From the NCBI GenBank assembly GCA_002701395.1, contig NZVC01000022.1:295575-359574 (forward strand): a stretch of 64,000 nt of DNA, given 5' to 3'. The notes beneath the pieces are model-generated. The model saw nothing but the letters and a program-made list of their open reading frames with translations. It searched no databases and was not told the origin of the DNA. Positions 1 to 8,145 of this stretch are shown here, one piece after another. The position numbers were made by a program, and so were the translations under genes. How positions within the stretch are numbered: the first letter of the stretch is position 1; the number at the start of each line of letters is the position of its first letter. This stretch comes from Maritimibacter sp. (lineage in GTDB: Bacteria; Pseudomonadota; Alphaproteobacteria; Rhodobacterales; Rhodobacteraceae).

Positions 1-402
1 GGCGCCCCGGATCACCTTGTCCGCCTTCACCGCCAGCAAAAGCCCCAGCCCAAGCGACAGCGCGGTCACCACGACGCAGAACAGCGCCGTGAACCAAGCG
101 GTGCTGGCATACTGGCTGTTCGACACGGCGTCGGTGTAGTTCTCGAACCCCACGAATGTGGACCCGAAGCCGAACGGATCTTCGATGTAGAACGACGACG
201 TCACCGCTTGCACCGACGGCCAGTAAAAGAAGATCGCCACGATGGCGAGCTGCGGCAGAAGGAACAGCCAAGGCGTCAGCGGGCGCGAGAACTGCACCCG
301 CTTGGCGGGGTTCGGCGTCTCGGCGAAGTACCAGTCGGCCAGCCGCGCCCTAAGGCTGCGGCGGGGGGCGGCGGGCATGTCGGCAATCGGGGTGTCGGTC
401 AC
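1..402 (-). CDS. ugpA: sn-glycerol-3-phosphate ABC transporter permease UgpA, partial (3' end off window)
   Basis: Reading the complement from a GTG at 402 gives about 134 residues of an inner-membrane sugar-type (CUT1) ABC permease, cut by the left edge of the window. The stretch LFLLPQLAIVAIFFYWPS followed by DPFGFGSTFVGFENY closely matches the first transmembrane helix and loop of UgpA. A second hydrophobic helix starts near residue 102. Role: half of the channel importing glycerol-3-phosphate and related glycerophosphodiesters with UgpB. It lies 78 bp downstream of ugpB, with a perfect hairpin between them. The start is uncertain: GTG 402 and ATG 378 are both in frame, and neither has a convincing ribosome-binding site. 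Confidence 0.85.
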   Translation of the reverse strand, partial: MTDTPIADMPAAPRRSLRARLADWYFAETPNPAKRVQFSRPLTPWLFLLPQLAIVAIFFYWPSVQAVTSSFYIEDPFGFGSTFVGFENYTDAVSNSQYASTAWFTALFCVVVTALSLGLGLLLAVKADKVIRGA

Positions 403-430
403 GATGGGTCCAGCGGGTCAGGTGGGAAGC

Positions 431-460
431 GGCAAGCCCGGACCGCGATCCGGGCTTGCC
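431..460. terminator. Perfect hairpin between ugpB and ugpA
   Basis: Two 12-base arms (431-442 and 449-460) pair perfectly around a 6-base loop. No T-tract follows on the minus strand. A stem-loop after a binding-protein gene commonly protects the upstream mRNA or partly terminates transcription, giving more binding protein than permease. That role is inferred; the palindrome itself is seen directly. Confidence 0.6.
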
Positions 461-480
461 TGTGTCGTGTGATGCCGGCG

Positions 481-1782
481 TCAGCCGTTGGTGCGGGCGA
501 ACCGCTGGAGCAGGCCGTTCGCCTCGTCCTGGATGATGTCGAACGCGTCCTGCACGCCGACCTCGTCCGAGAAGATGCGGTTGAACTCGCGTTCCATCAC
601 GGTGCGGATCTGCGGGTAGAAGCCCAAGCGGTACCCGGCAGTCCACTCACCCGACGGCAGTTGCAGCTGCTTGATGCCGACTTCGGCAACGGGCTGCTCT
701 TCGTAGTAGCCTTCCGACCTGGCCATCTCATAGGCGGCTTCGGTGATCGGAACGTAGCCGGTGTTCTTGTGCCAGTAGACCTGCACCTCGGGCGAGGTCA
801 GGAAGGTGAAGAACTGGGCCGAGCATTCGTTCTCTTCCGGCGATTTGCCAGCCATCGCGAACAGCGCGGCGCCACCAATGAAGGACTGGGTGCCAGCCCC
901 TTCGATCGCATCCCAGTAGGGCATGAAGTCAGCCGAGAACGGCGCGGACGCGGACTGCTGCAGGCCACCGAACGAACCCGACGAGCCGATCCACATGGCG
1001 GATTCGCCTTCTTCGAAGGGCTTCAGGTTGTCGGCCCAGCCAGCGCCGTAGAAGCCAAAGTAGCCATCGTCGGCCCACTCTTTCAGCTTCTCGAACATCA
1101 TGACGGTGTTTTCGTCGTTGACGATGATCTCGGTGCCGTCGACGCCGTCATAGCCGTTGTTGTTGGTCGCGAATTCCTGGTTGTTCCGCGACTTGAAGTT
1201 CTCGACCATCATCCACGTCAGCTGCGACGCGGTCAGCGGCAGGTAACCGGCTTCGACGATCGCGGGCGCGATCTGTTCGAACTCTTCCCAGGTCTTCGGC
1301 GGCTCGACACCGGCGGCTTCGAAAGCCTCGGTGTTGTAGTACATGATCGGCGCCGACGAGTTGAACGGCATGCCGATGAACTTGCCGTCGCTGTCGGCGT
1401 AGAAGCCGCGCACGCCGGGAATGAAGGCTTCGCGGTCGAACTCTTCACCGGCGGCAAGGATCAGTTCCTCGGCCGGGATCGTCGCACCTTCGGCGGCGAT
1501 GATGGTCGCGGCGCCCGCGTCGAAGACCTGAAGGATGTTCGGATGCTCGCCCGACCGGAAGGCGGCGATGGCCGACGACAGCGCCTCTTCGTAGGTGCCG
1601 CGCGAAACCGGCGTCAGGTTGCAGGTCTCGGACTGGTCATTGAACATCTGCGAGATCTCGTTGATGACCTCGCCGTTGCGGCCGCCCATGCCGTGCCACC
1701 AAGAGATTTCGGTGGCGGACTGAGCCAGAGCGGAGGTGGCGGTCAGGGCGATCATCGCCGACGCCGTCGCGAATTTGTACAT
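481..1782 (-). CDS. ugpB: sn-glycerol-3-phosphate-binding periplasmic protein UgpB
   Basis: A 433-residue extracellular solute-binding protein family 1 member. It begins with a Sec signal peptide (MYKFATASAMIALTATSALAQS). The mature part follows E. coli UgpB closely: ISWWHGMGG, AAFRSGEHPNILQVFDAGAATI, GKFIGMPFNSSAPIMYYN, NNNGYDG, IGGAALFAM and WHKNTGYVPITEAAYE. It captures glycerol-3-phosphate in the periplasm and hands it to UgpA/UgpE. The ATG at 1782 has GAGG about 6 bases upstream. It is first in a minus-strand operon that continues with ugpA. The family match is strong; ligand preference among glycerophosphodiesters cannot be read from sequence. Confidence 0.93.
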   Translation of the reverse strand: MYKFATASAMIALTATSALAQSATEISWWHGMGGRNGEVINEISQMFNDQSETCNLTPVSRGTYEEALSSAIAAFRSGEHPNILQVFDAGAATIIAAEGATIPAEELILAAGEEFDREAFIPGVRGFYADSDGKFIGMPFNSSAPIMYYNTEAFEAAGVEPPKTWEEFEQIAPAIVEAGYLPLTASQLTWMMVENFKSRNNQEFATNNNGYDGVDGTEIIVNDENTVMMFEKLKEWADDGYFGFYGAGWADNLKPFEEGESAMWIGSSGSFGGLQQSASAPFSADFMPYWDAIEGAGTQSFIGGAALFAMAGKSPEENECSAQFFTFLTSPEVQVYWHKNTGYVPITEAAYEMARSEGYYEEQPVAEVGIKQLQLPSGEWTAGYRLGFYPQIRTVMEREFNRIFSDEVGVQDAFDIIQDEANGLLQRFARTNG

Positions 1783-2127
1783 GTGTGCCTCGCAAAGAGT
1801 TATAGCGTGGCGGCACGGCTAGCGACGCGATGTGACAGCTTCGCTTCGGATTTGTAACAGTCAGCGGACATCCGCATCGCGGGGCACAAGCTGTCGCGAC
1901 GGAATACTCGCGTCCCCGGCCCTGTCGCGTCGGAATTTCAAACGGCGTTGGCCTGTCGATCCGCGATTGCCCCTATCGGAACGGTCCGGTCGAAGCTGGG
2001 TCGCCGGAAAGCTGCAACCATCCGCCAATCGCCACGTAAGGTTGACCGCTTTCTTGAAAAAACTGCGCCTGCCGTTAACAATTGCCGCGATTGCAAAGCC
2101 GCGACACGCGGCCCCCCGAGGTGAGTC
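1783..2127. promoter_or_regulatory. Divergent intergenic region between ugpB and the glucan locus, with a possible promoter
   Basis: This 345-bp stretch contains no convincing gene. It must hold the ugpB promoter on the minus strand and a plus-strand promoter for the 2128 gene. For the latter, TTGAAA (2054-2059) and TAACAA (2076-2081) are separated by 16 bases, a plausible but unproven sigma-70 pair. GAGGTGA at about 2118 serves as the ribosome-binding site for the ATG at 2128. No Pho-box-like tandem repeat was recognised ahead of ugpB. Confidence 0.35.
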
Positions 2128-2730
2128 ATGAGTGCTTTCGTCCCCCCCTTCCGGCGCGCCCTGTCCGGCTTCGCGCTGGCCGCAGGACTTGTCCTGTCCG
2201 TGCCCGACGCGGCGCGGGCCGATGGCGAGTTCTTCCAGTTCGACCTGTCGGAAACCGCATCCGACGCCGTGTTCGCCGTGTCCCGCGACCGGTTCAGCTT
2301 CAACGGCAACTACTCGGAATACGAAAGCGGCAGCGCGACGACCTTCAGCGTGTCCTATGCCTTCCCCGTCGACGGCATCGGCACCTTCCGCATCGGTCCC
2401 AGCGTGTCGCGCAGCGTCGACGACGACGACGGCACCTCTAGCGAGTTGGGCGCGCGGGTTGTTTTCGAGCGGTGGATGCCGACCAGCTTCGGATCGCTGT
2501 TCGTGCTGGCCGAATACAGCACCATCGACAACAACTACTTCGGGCTGGTGCAGACCGGCTTTGGCACCTCGGGGTTCGCGGCTGAGTTCAGCGTGGGCGG
2601 CAGCGAGAAATACGACGCCACGACGCTGGCCGTCAGCAAGCGGATCGGCGACGGCCCGGTCTATTTGCGCGGCGGCTTCAAGTTCGTGGCGCAGGAAGCC
2701 TTCATCGGCTTCGCGCTTAACACCTTCTGA
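2128..2730 (+). CDS. Secreted outer-membrane-like beta-barrel protein, hypothetical
   Basis: A 200-residue protein of unknown function. An N-terminal signal peptide (about residues 1-31, ending ARADG) is followed by alternating hydrophobic and polar strands rich in Gly, Ser, Tyr and Phe, and the last residue is Phe (GFALNTF). That is the usual signature of a small outer-membrane beta-barrel recognised by the BAM machinery. There are no cysteines or catalytic motifs. It has a GAGGTGA ribosome-binding site and sits 11 bp ahead of the Cache-HAMP gene, so the two are probably co-transcribed. They converge on the glucan synthase operon, so an outer-membrane role in polysaccharide export or sensing is possible; this is inferred only from position. 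Confidence 0.7.
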   Translation: MSAFVPPFRRALSGFALAAGLVLSVPDAARADGEFFQFDLSETASDAVFAVSRDRFSFNGNYSEYESGSATTFSVSYAFPVDGIGTFRIGPSVSRSVDDDDGTSSELGARVVFERWMPTSFGSLFVLAEYSTIDNNYFGLVQTGFGTSGFAAEFSVGGSEKYDATTLAVSKRIGDGPVYLRGGFKFVAQEAFIGFALNTF

Positions 2731-2741
2731 AGGATCACGTC

Positions 2742-3845
2742 ATGTCCGACGTTAAGCGAGACGGACGCATGTCCTTCGCAACCGCCACATATGGATTTGT
2801 CGGTGCATCGGTTCTGGTCTTGGGTCTGGCCGCGTCGGCGGTGTTCTGGTCCCGGTCCGAGACCGTGATCGACGAGGCGCTGGACCTTGCCGTCCGGCTG
2901 CGCACCGAGGCGGCCGGTGAAAGCTTTGCCCGGCTTCTGCACGAGGATTGGGTGGATCTCGGGTTCCTCGCCCGTGCCGCCGGTGGGCTGGAAGGCGAGG
3001 ACATCGGCAACCTGCTGGAAGGCGTGCGCGGCGACGGCTCGCGCATGTCTTGGGTCGGTTACGCGGACGTGGATGGCGTGGTGCTGGAAGCGTCCGACGA
3101 CCTGCTGGTTGGCGCGGATGTCAGCGAACGCCCGTGGTTCCGCAACGGCCTGCGGTCGGGTTTTGCCGGTGACGTGCACGACGCGGCGCTGCTGGCGCGG
3201 ATGCTCCGCCCCGAGGGGGGCGATCCACTGCGGTTCATCGACCTCGCCCTGCCCGTGCGCAACGCCGAGAACGAGGTTCAGGGCGTCGTCGGTATGCATA
3301 TCGACGCGTCGTGGGCGGAACAGACCCTGGCCGAGACGGGCCGGATGCTGGGCATCGACCTGTACCTGATCAACGCTGCCGGTGACGTGGTGATGACATC
3401 CGGGGACACCGCACCCGCAGCCGGAGAGCTTGACCTGCTGACAGCCGCGCGCGCGGGCACCGCGTCCAGCGGCCGCGAGACTTGGCCCGACGGGCGGGAA
3501 TATTTCTCGACGCTGGTCCCCACCGTTTCCTATGGCGACCTGCCCAGCTTTGGCTGGCGGCTTGCCGGGCGGATCGACGCGACCACGTTCCGGCCCGGCT
3601 TGAACACGCTGGTGGGCTCTGCGGGTGTCGCGCTGGCCGTGGCGCTGGTTGCGCTGGCGCTTTTGTCGGTGCTGTTCGTGCGGATCTTCGTGCGCCCGTT
3701 CTCGGCCCTGTCGGACGCCGCCCGCCGCATGGCCGATGGCGAAGATGTGTACCCGCCCGAAACCGGCGCCACCCGCGAGGCGGCGACCCTGTCCGTGGCG
3801 CTGTCACGCCTTCAGGCCCGCCGCTCTGGCTCTAGCGGGACGTGA
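2742..3845 (+). CDS. Membrane-bound Cache-HAMP receptor lacking an output domain
   Basis: A 367-residue inner-membrane sensor. TM1 is at about residues 14-33. A periplasmic double-Cache-like domain follows (about 40-285; WVGYADVDGVVLEASDDLL and SERPWFRNGL are typical). TM2 is at about 290-315. A HAMP-like segment (RPFSALSDAARRMADGEDV) is followed by only about 30 residues. Such sensors normally continue into a GGDEF, EAL, kinase or methyl-accepting domain; none is present, and the stop overlaps the end of the convergent glucan synthase gene by 14 bases. AAGGA precedes the ATG. It may act by protein contact, for instance on a cyclase or on the synthase; the ligand is unknown. Confidence 0.8.
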   Translation: MSDVKRDGRMSFATATYGFVGASVLVLGLAASAVFWSRSETVIDEALDLAVRLRTEAAGESFARLLHEDWVDLGFLARAAGGLEGEDIGNLLEGVRGDGSRMSWVGYADVDGVVLEASDDLLVGADVSERPWFRNGLRSGFAGDVHDAALLARMLRPEGGDPLRFIDLALPVRNAENEVQGVVGMHIDASWAEQTLAETGRMLGIDLYLINAAGDVVMTSGDTAPAAGELDLLTAARAGTASSGRETWPDGREYFSTLVPTVSYGDLPSFGWRLAGRIDATTFRPGLNTLVGSAGVALAVALVALALLSVLFVRIFVRPFSALSDAARRMADGEDVYPPETGATREAATLSVALSRLQARRSGSSGT

Positions 3846-5814
3846 TCGCGAACCGTTCGATCAGGTCGCCCAGAAGGGCCGCGCCCCGCACATTGCCCAC
3901 GCCCGGCGCATTCCCTTCGGTGTAGAACCGCAGGAAGAACGCCTCGCGCTGGGCCTCGTCCGGCAACAGTTGCACCCGCGCCCCGTCGCCGGTTGGGTCG
4001 ATGACATAGGCGGACACCTCGCCGGGGACGCCTTCGATCTCAAGCGTGCCGCGCGCGCCTTCGGGCACCACGGCGCCCCGCAGGCGCACGGTGTCCATCG
4101 TCAGCGAGGTGATCCACAGCGACCACTCCGCCCCCTCTGTGCGGAAGGTCACGCGCTCGGGCTTGTCGGCGACATGCACCTCGACGCGCGGCAACTCGAT
4201 ACAGGCAAGGCAGGTCACGCCAAGGACGATCAGGTTGTAGATGCTCCAGAACACGATGACCCATTTGCCGTCGCCCGCGTCGTTATAGGCGAAGCTGTCC
4301 GAGAAGATCCCAAGCGTCAGGCCCAGAAGGGTCAGCACGAAGGCGACAAGGAACGGCGCCATCAGCTCCCACTGGACGACGATACGAGACCGGTCGCCGC
4401 CCTTGGCCGTGACCGAGAACTTGTGCCCCTTCGGCTTGAAGATCCCCGCCATCGCGGCCCGCGAGATGTGGATCGACCCGATCAACTGGCTGACGTCGTG
4501 CAGCACCGGAAGCAGGATGCCGCCGCTGAGGAAGTTCATCGTAAACACGACCCACAGCCAGTAGCAGCCGAAGTAGGTGATCACGTCCGTCAACTGGGCA
4601 TCGACTACAATGGTGTTGAAGAACCAGTACATCAACGGAAACACGATGGCCGAGATGCGGAACAGGAACGACGTGCTCCAGTACAGGAAGGAATCGATCG
4701 TGCTCCAGCGATGGCGCCAGCTCAGCTTGTTGCGGCGGAACGGCCCCAGCGACGACCGCACGATCTGCATCAGCCCAAGGCACCAGCGCGCGCGCTGGGT
4801 GATGTATTCCTTCAGCCCCTCGGCCGCGAGCCCTTCGGTCAGCGCCTCGCCCAGATACACCGTTTCGTAGCCGTGGTTCTCCAGAACCATCGACAGCATG
4901 AAATCCTCTGTCACGCTTTCGGTGCTGAACCCGCCGATCTCGCGCAGGGCGCTCCAGCGGCAGATCGAAGAGGTGCCGCAGCAGATCGCAATGCCCCACG
5001 CGTCGCGCGACGGCTGAAGGTAGTCGAAGAAGAACCGCTGTTCGTCCGGGTAGGACCGCACAAGGCCAAGGTTGTGCTGGATCGGGTCTGAGTTGAAGAA
5101 GTGTTGCGGCGTCTGGACCAGCCCGACTTTCGGATCGTGGAACAGGGCCAGCGTGCGTGACAGGAACCCGCGATGCGGCACGAAGTCGGCATCCAGAACC
5201 GCGACGAAATCCGGCTGCACCGAATCCTCGGCCAGCCGATCCAGCGCGTGGTTGATGTTCCCGGCCTTGGCGCCCTTGTTGTCGGGCCGCCGCATGTAAC
5301 GCACGCCCTGCTCGGCGCAGTAATCGCGCAGCCAGTCGCGGCGGCTGTCGTCCAGCACGATCACCTCTTTATTAAAGTGCCGCAGGGACTTGGCCCCGAC
5401 GATGGTGCGTTCGAGAACGTCGAGTTCCTCGTTGTAGGTGGCGATCAGGATGGCGACGCGCGGCTCTCCCTGCTTCCACCACCAATGTATGTTCTCGTCC
5501 ACCTCGTCGCTTCGGTGCCGGATGCGGGACATGATGACGAAGGCGCTGATCGACCCGACCAACGCCAGAAGCTCCAGCGTGAACAGCAGCGTACTGGCCA
5601 CGAAATCCAGCGTCAGCCCCGGAGGTGCAAGCGTATCGGTGGCACGCCACCAGATGTATCGCAGCGCCAGCAGACCGGCGATCGAATACAGGATGGCGCG
5701 GTGGGTGTTGTTGTTGCGGTCGACGAAGGACGGCAGGATCGCCGTGATCCCGGCGATCAGCGCAAGGTGAACGGCGCTGGACCCAAGTTCGCCCAGATGC
5801 GGAAAGAACTGCAT
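3832..5814 (-). CDS. bgsA: BgsA-like family 2 glycosyltransferase (mixed-linkage beta-glucan/cellulose synthase)
   Basis: A 660-residue processive inner-membrane beta-glycosyltransferase. N-terminal TM segments (about residues 12-30, 40-57, 68-97) precede a cytoplasmic GT2 domain with all signature motifs: DDS (155-157), DAD (208-210), TED (302-304) and QRARW (340-344). Several TM helices follow (about 365-540). The C-terminal region is a short beta-rich tail rather than a canonical PilZ domain, because RxxxR and the D/NxSxxG motif are not intact. Length, tail and the partner HlyD-like gene resemble Sinorhizobium BgsA, which makes mixed (1-3)(1-4)-beta-glucan and is c-di-GMP-dependent, rather than BcsA. 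It starts 4 bp after bgsB. The polymer linkage cannot be settled from sequence. Confidence 0.8.
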   Translation of the reverse strand: MQFFPHLGELGSSAVHLALIAGITAILPSFVDRNNNTHRAILYSIAGLLALRYIWWRATDTLAPPGLTLDFVASTLLFTLELLALVGSISAFVIMSRIRHRSDEVDENIHWWWKQGEPRVAILIATYNEELDVLERTIVGAKSLRHFNKEVIVLDDSRRDWLRDYCAEQGVRYMRRPDNKGAKAGNINHALDRLAEDSVQPDFVAVLDADFVPHRGFLSRTLALFHDPKVGLVQTPQHFFNSDPIQHNLGLVRSYPDEQRFFFDYLQPSRDAWGIAICCGTSSICRWSALREIGGFSTESVTEDFMLSMVLENHGYETVYLGEALTEGLAAEGLKEYITQRARWCLGLMQIVRSSLGPFRRNKLSWRHRWSTIDSFLYWSTSFLFRISAIVFPLMYWFFNTIVVDAQLTDVITYFGCYWLWVVFTMNFLSGGILLPVLHDVSQLIGSIHISRAAMAGIFKPKGHKFSVTAKGGDRSRIVVQWELMAPFLVAFVLTLLGLTLGIFSDSFAYNDAGDGKWVIVFWSIYNLIVLGVTCLACIELPRVEVHVADKPERVTFRTEGAEWSLWITSLTMDTVRLRGAVVPEGARGTLEIEGVPGEVSAYVIDPTGDGARVQLLPDEAQREAFFLRFYTEGNAPGVGNVRGAALLGDLIERFAITSR

Positions 5815-5818
5815 CGGT

Positions 5819-6982
5819 TCAGCCGCGGAACCAGTCCAGCGGACGACGGTCGAAGAACGCCCGTCCGGTCTGGCCGATCATGCAGCGGGTCTCGGGGTTG
5901 GCGGCCAGCGCGGGCACCAGCAGGGCCACGTCATAGCGTTCGAGATGCCGCGGGCTGGGCGCAATCGCAAGGTTCTCGTACACCGTGGCGGCGCCAGACC
6001 CGGCAAGCCGCGCAATCGTGCCATCCATCGGGTCGGACGACCCCGACAGCCGGAACGTCGCGGACTGGCCCACGCGCAGGGTATTGTAGATACGCTCGGT
6101 CACCGACAGGGTCACGATCGTCGCGTCGCAATCGATCAGCCGCAGGATCGGATCGCCCCGCTGCACCGTCACGCCGTCAGCCTGAAGGACGTCCCAGAAC
6201 AGCCCGTTCATCGGGGCGGTGATCTCGCCCCCGGTCAGCGCGTTGACGCGAACCCGCTCGCGGCCAACCCGTTCGTTGATCGCCTTTTCGCGTGCCTCGG
6301 CCGCTTGCAGCGCGCTTTCCAGTTCAGAGATCACGGATTCCAGTTCGGTCGCGCGCTGAACAGAGTTCGGGCTGTCGTTGTAGCCATCGCCAAGGAACAC
6401 ACCCCGTTCGGCGGCGCGCAACGCGATCTCAAGAATCTCGACCTGTTCGCGGGCTTGGTCCAGCACAAGCGGGCTGTCCACCGGCTCGCCCGGCTGCCTG
6501 TCCTGCGCGCCGTCGATCAGGTCGATGATCCGCAATTCGGTGTCGTCCGGCATCTCGCCGGTTTCAAGATACGCCAGTCGGAACCGGGCGTGGGTCAGCC
6601 GCGAGCGGAGCTCGGCCAGCCTCTCGCCCCTGAAGACACGGCCCCGCTGAAGCAATTCGGCCTGCAGGTCCCGCGCCGCCTTGAGATCCGCGTTCAGGCG
6701 GATCGTCTCTGCGGCGGCAAGCTTCGATTCAAGCACCAGATCGTTCAACCTGACGGTGTCGACCAGCTGATCGGTGATGTTCGCCACCACCTCTCCCGAG
6801 GTGACGCGCGACCCATAGGCGCGATCGGGCAGTTCCAGCGTCCCCGCCACGTCCGCCCGCACGGTCACGACCGGGGCGTTGACGACGGCGTCGGCACTGG
6901 CGCCGGACATCTGTTCGCCCACGATGACCCAAACGGCCACAAGAACGACGACAAGTCCGATAAGGGGGCGAGCGTATTTCAT
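5819..6982 (-). CDS. bgsB: BgsB-like HlyD-family membrane-fusion protein
   Basis: A 387-residue periplasmic adaptor. One N-terminal TM helix (YARPLIGLVVVLVAVWVIV) is followed by a first lipoyl/biotinyl half (DVAGTLELPDRAYGSRVTSGEVVANI), a long alpha-helical coiled-coil hairpin (about residues 85-245, rich in Leu, Glu, Arg and Ala), and a second half with MNGLFWDVLQADGVTVQRGDPILRLID and a beta-barrel. Start chosen at ATG 6982, where the hydrophobic anchor begins properly and AGGGA lies upstream; a longer ORF reading to 7027 adds an unlikely tail. It is probably co-transcribed with the synthase and guides the polymer across the periplasm. No TolC-like channel is encoded nearby. Confidence 0.78.
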   Translation of the reverse strand: MKYARPLIGLVVVLVAVWVIVGEQMSGASADAVVNAPVVTVRADVAGTLELPDRAYGSRVTSGEVVANITDQLVDTVRLNDLVLESKLAAAETIRLNADLKAARDLQAELLQRGRVFRGERLAELRSRLTHARFRLAYLETGEMPDDTELRIIDLIDGAQDRQPGEPVDSPLVLDQAREQVEILEIALRAAERGVFLGDGYNDSPNSVQRATELESVISELESALQAAEAREKAINERVGRERVRVNALTGGEITAPMNGLFWDVLQADGVTVQRGDPILRLIDCDATIVTLSVTERIYNTLRVGQSATFRLSGSSDPMDGTIARLAGSGAATVYENLAIAPSPRHLERYDVALLVPALAANPETRCMIGQTGRAFFDRRPLDWFRG

Positions 6983-7055
6983 GGGTTTTTTTCCCTGAAC
7001 TTGGTACGACACTGCGATCCGCACCAAGCTTCTGCTTCGGCGTTTCCGAATCGTG

Positions 7056-7075
7056 GTTAATCATTAACGGTTTAA
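7056..7075. promoter_or_regulatory. AT-rich palindrome upstream of bgsBA
   Basis: GTTAATCATTAAC (7056-7068) is a perfect 6+1+6 inverted repeat. Another TTAA follows at 7072, giving three TTAA tetrads in 19 bases inside very G+C-rich DNA. It lies between the GH8 stop and the bgsB start, where a bgsBA promoter or operator is expected. TTAA tetrads are part of CtrA sites, but the spacing here is not the classical 7 bases, so the bound protein is unknown. Confidence 0.4.
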
Positions 7076-7094
7076 TGTGGCAGGGTTTGGGCGG

Positions 7095-8102
7095 TCAGCC
7101 GTGGCTTTCTGCATGTGCAACATGCGCAAGCATCTGAAGAGTCGCGGGAAAATACGACTGTGATGCCAGATCGCCCGCAGAAAGCGGCACAAACCTGTCC
7201 TTGGCGAGGTTTGCGATAACACGATAGCCCGGCGCGTTGCTGATCGCTGTCACGGCCCCGTCGGCCTCGACCCGGACGGCAACGTGATCCGGCTGGTCCG
7301 AGCGCGCCATCATCGTTGCCATCCCGGCAACCGCCGGGTGCGCCGCCAGCCCGGACCACACCAGATAGATCGGTATCCGCACCGCATCGTAGGACGAGCG
7401 ATAGTCGTGATCGCGCGGCGCCTCGAAGCCATTTGGCGTGACGGCCACCCAGTCGGGCAGAAACCCGGTCGCGGCCAGTTCCGCCAACAGGGCCTCGCCA
7501 TGATCGGCGGCGCGGGCAAGCTGTGGGGCGTCGAAGGCGGCAGCCAACTCGCGCATCGCGCGGGGGTGATAGTAGGACGGGTTCACCAGAACCCTATCGG
7601 CTTGGCGAACCGCCTCGGCGCCGGGCATCAGCAACGGTGCGTCGGCGCGGCGCGGGTCGGGCGCAAGGCACAGCGCCACGATATCGCGGATGATCGCCGC
7701 CGGAACCGCGCTGTCGACCGGCCAGCCCCGGTTGCTTGCCGCCCGAAGCAGGGCCCAAGCGCGCAGCAGATCGCCGTCGGTGGCATTGTGCCAGTCGGGG
7801 ATGCTGTCGGCGCGCGACGGATCCCACTTCCACGACATCAGCGCGTCTTGCCGGTTGGCTATGTGTTCGCGGGTCCAGCCTTCGATGCGGTCGAAGGTCT
7901 CGCGGTCGCCGAACGCCTCGGCAAGGATCAGGCCATAGGCCTGCCCCTCGGAATGGCTGATGCCGTCGTTGACGTCGTCGATCACGCGGCCATCGGACGC
8001 GACGAAGCGGTCGCGCCACGCGGCCCACGCATCCGCCTGCGCCAGCGCCGGTCGTGCCACTGCCAGTGCCGCCAAGCCAGAGATCACCGTTCTTCGCCTC
8101 AT
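7095..8102 (-). CDS. Glycosyl hydrolase family 8 endoglucanase (BcsZ-like)
   Basis: A 335-residue exported beta-glucanase. It starts at ATG 8102 with a twin-arginine-like signal peptide (MRRRTVISGLAALAVARPALAQA). The GH8 fold is shown by SEGQAYGL (acid Glu52), WKWDP, NATDGDLLRAWALL (Asp110) and SYDAVRIPIYLVWSG (Asp239 as likely base). GH8 enzymes cut beta-1,4 links in cellulose or mixed-linkage glucan and accompany bacterial synthases to trim or release the polymer. It lies 112 bp upstream of bgsB on the same strand. An in-frame extension to 8240 would run into the SDR gene and hide the signal peptide, so it was rejected. Confidence 0.85.
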   Translation of the reverse strand: MRRRTVISGLAALAVARPALAQADAWAAWRDRFVASDGRVIDDVNDGISHSEGQAYGLILAEAFGDRETFDRIEGWTREHIANRQDALMSWKWDPSRADSIPDWHNATDGDLLRAWALLRAASNRGWPVDSAVPAAIIRDIVALCLAPDPRRADAPLLMPGAEAVRQADRVLVNPSYYHPRAMRELAAAFDAPQLARAADHGEALLAELAATGFLPDWVAVTPNGFEAPRDHDYRSSYDAVRIPIYLVWSGLAAHPAVAGMATMMARSDQPDHVAVRVEADGAVTAISNAPGYRVIANLAKDRFVPLSAGDLASQSYFPATLQMLAHVAHAESHG

Positions 8103-8145
8103 GCCTGCATCAGATGCGCCGAACCGGGCCAGAGGCAAGGGCCTG

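Noticed and set aside
431-460. Palindromes at 431-460, 13229-13248 and 44951-44972 as intrinsic terminators
   Set aside because: None is followed by a T-tract and each lies inside an operon; they are reported as stability/attenuation hairpins only.
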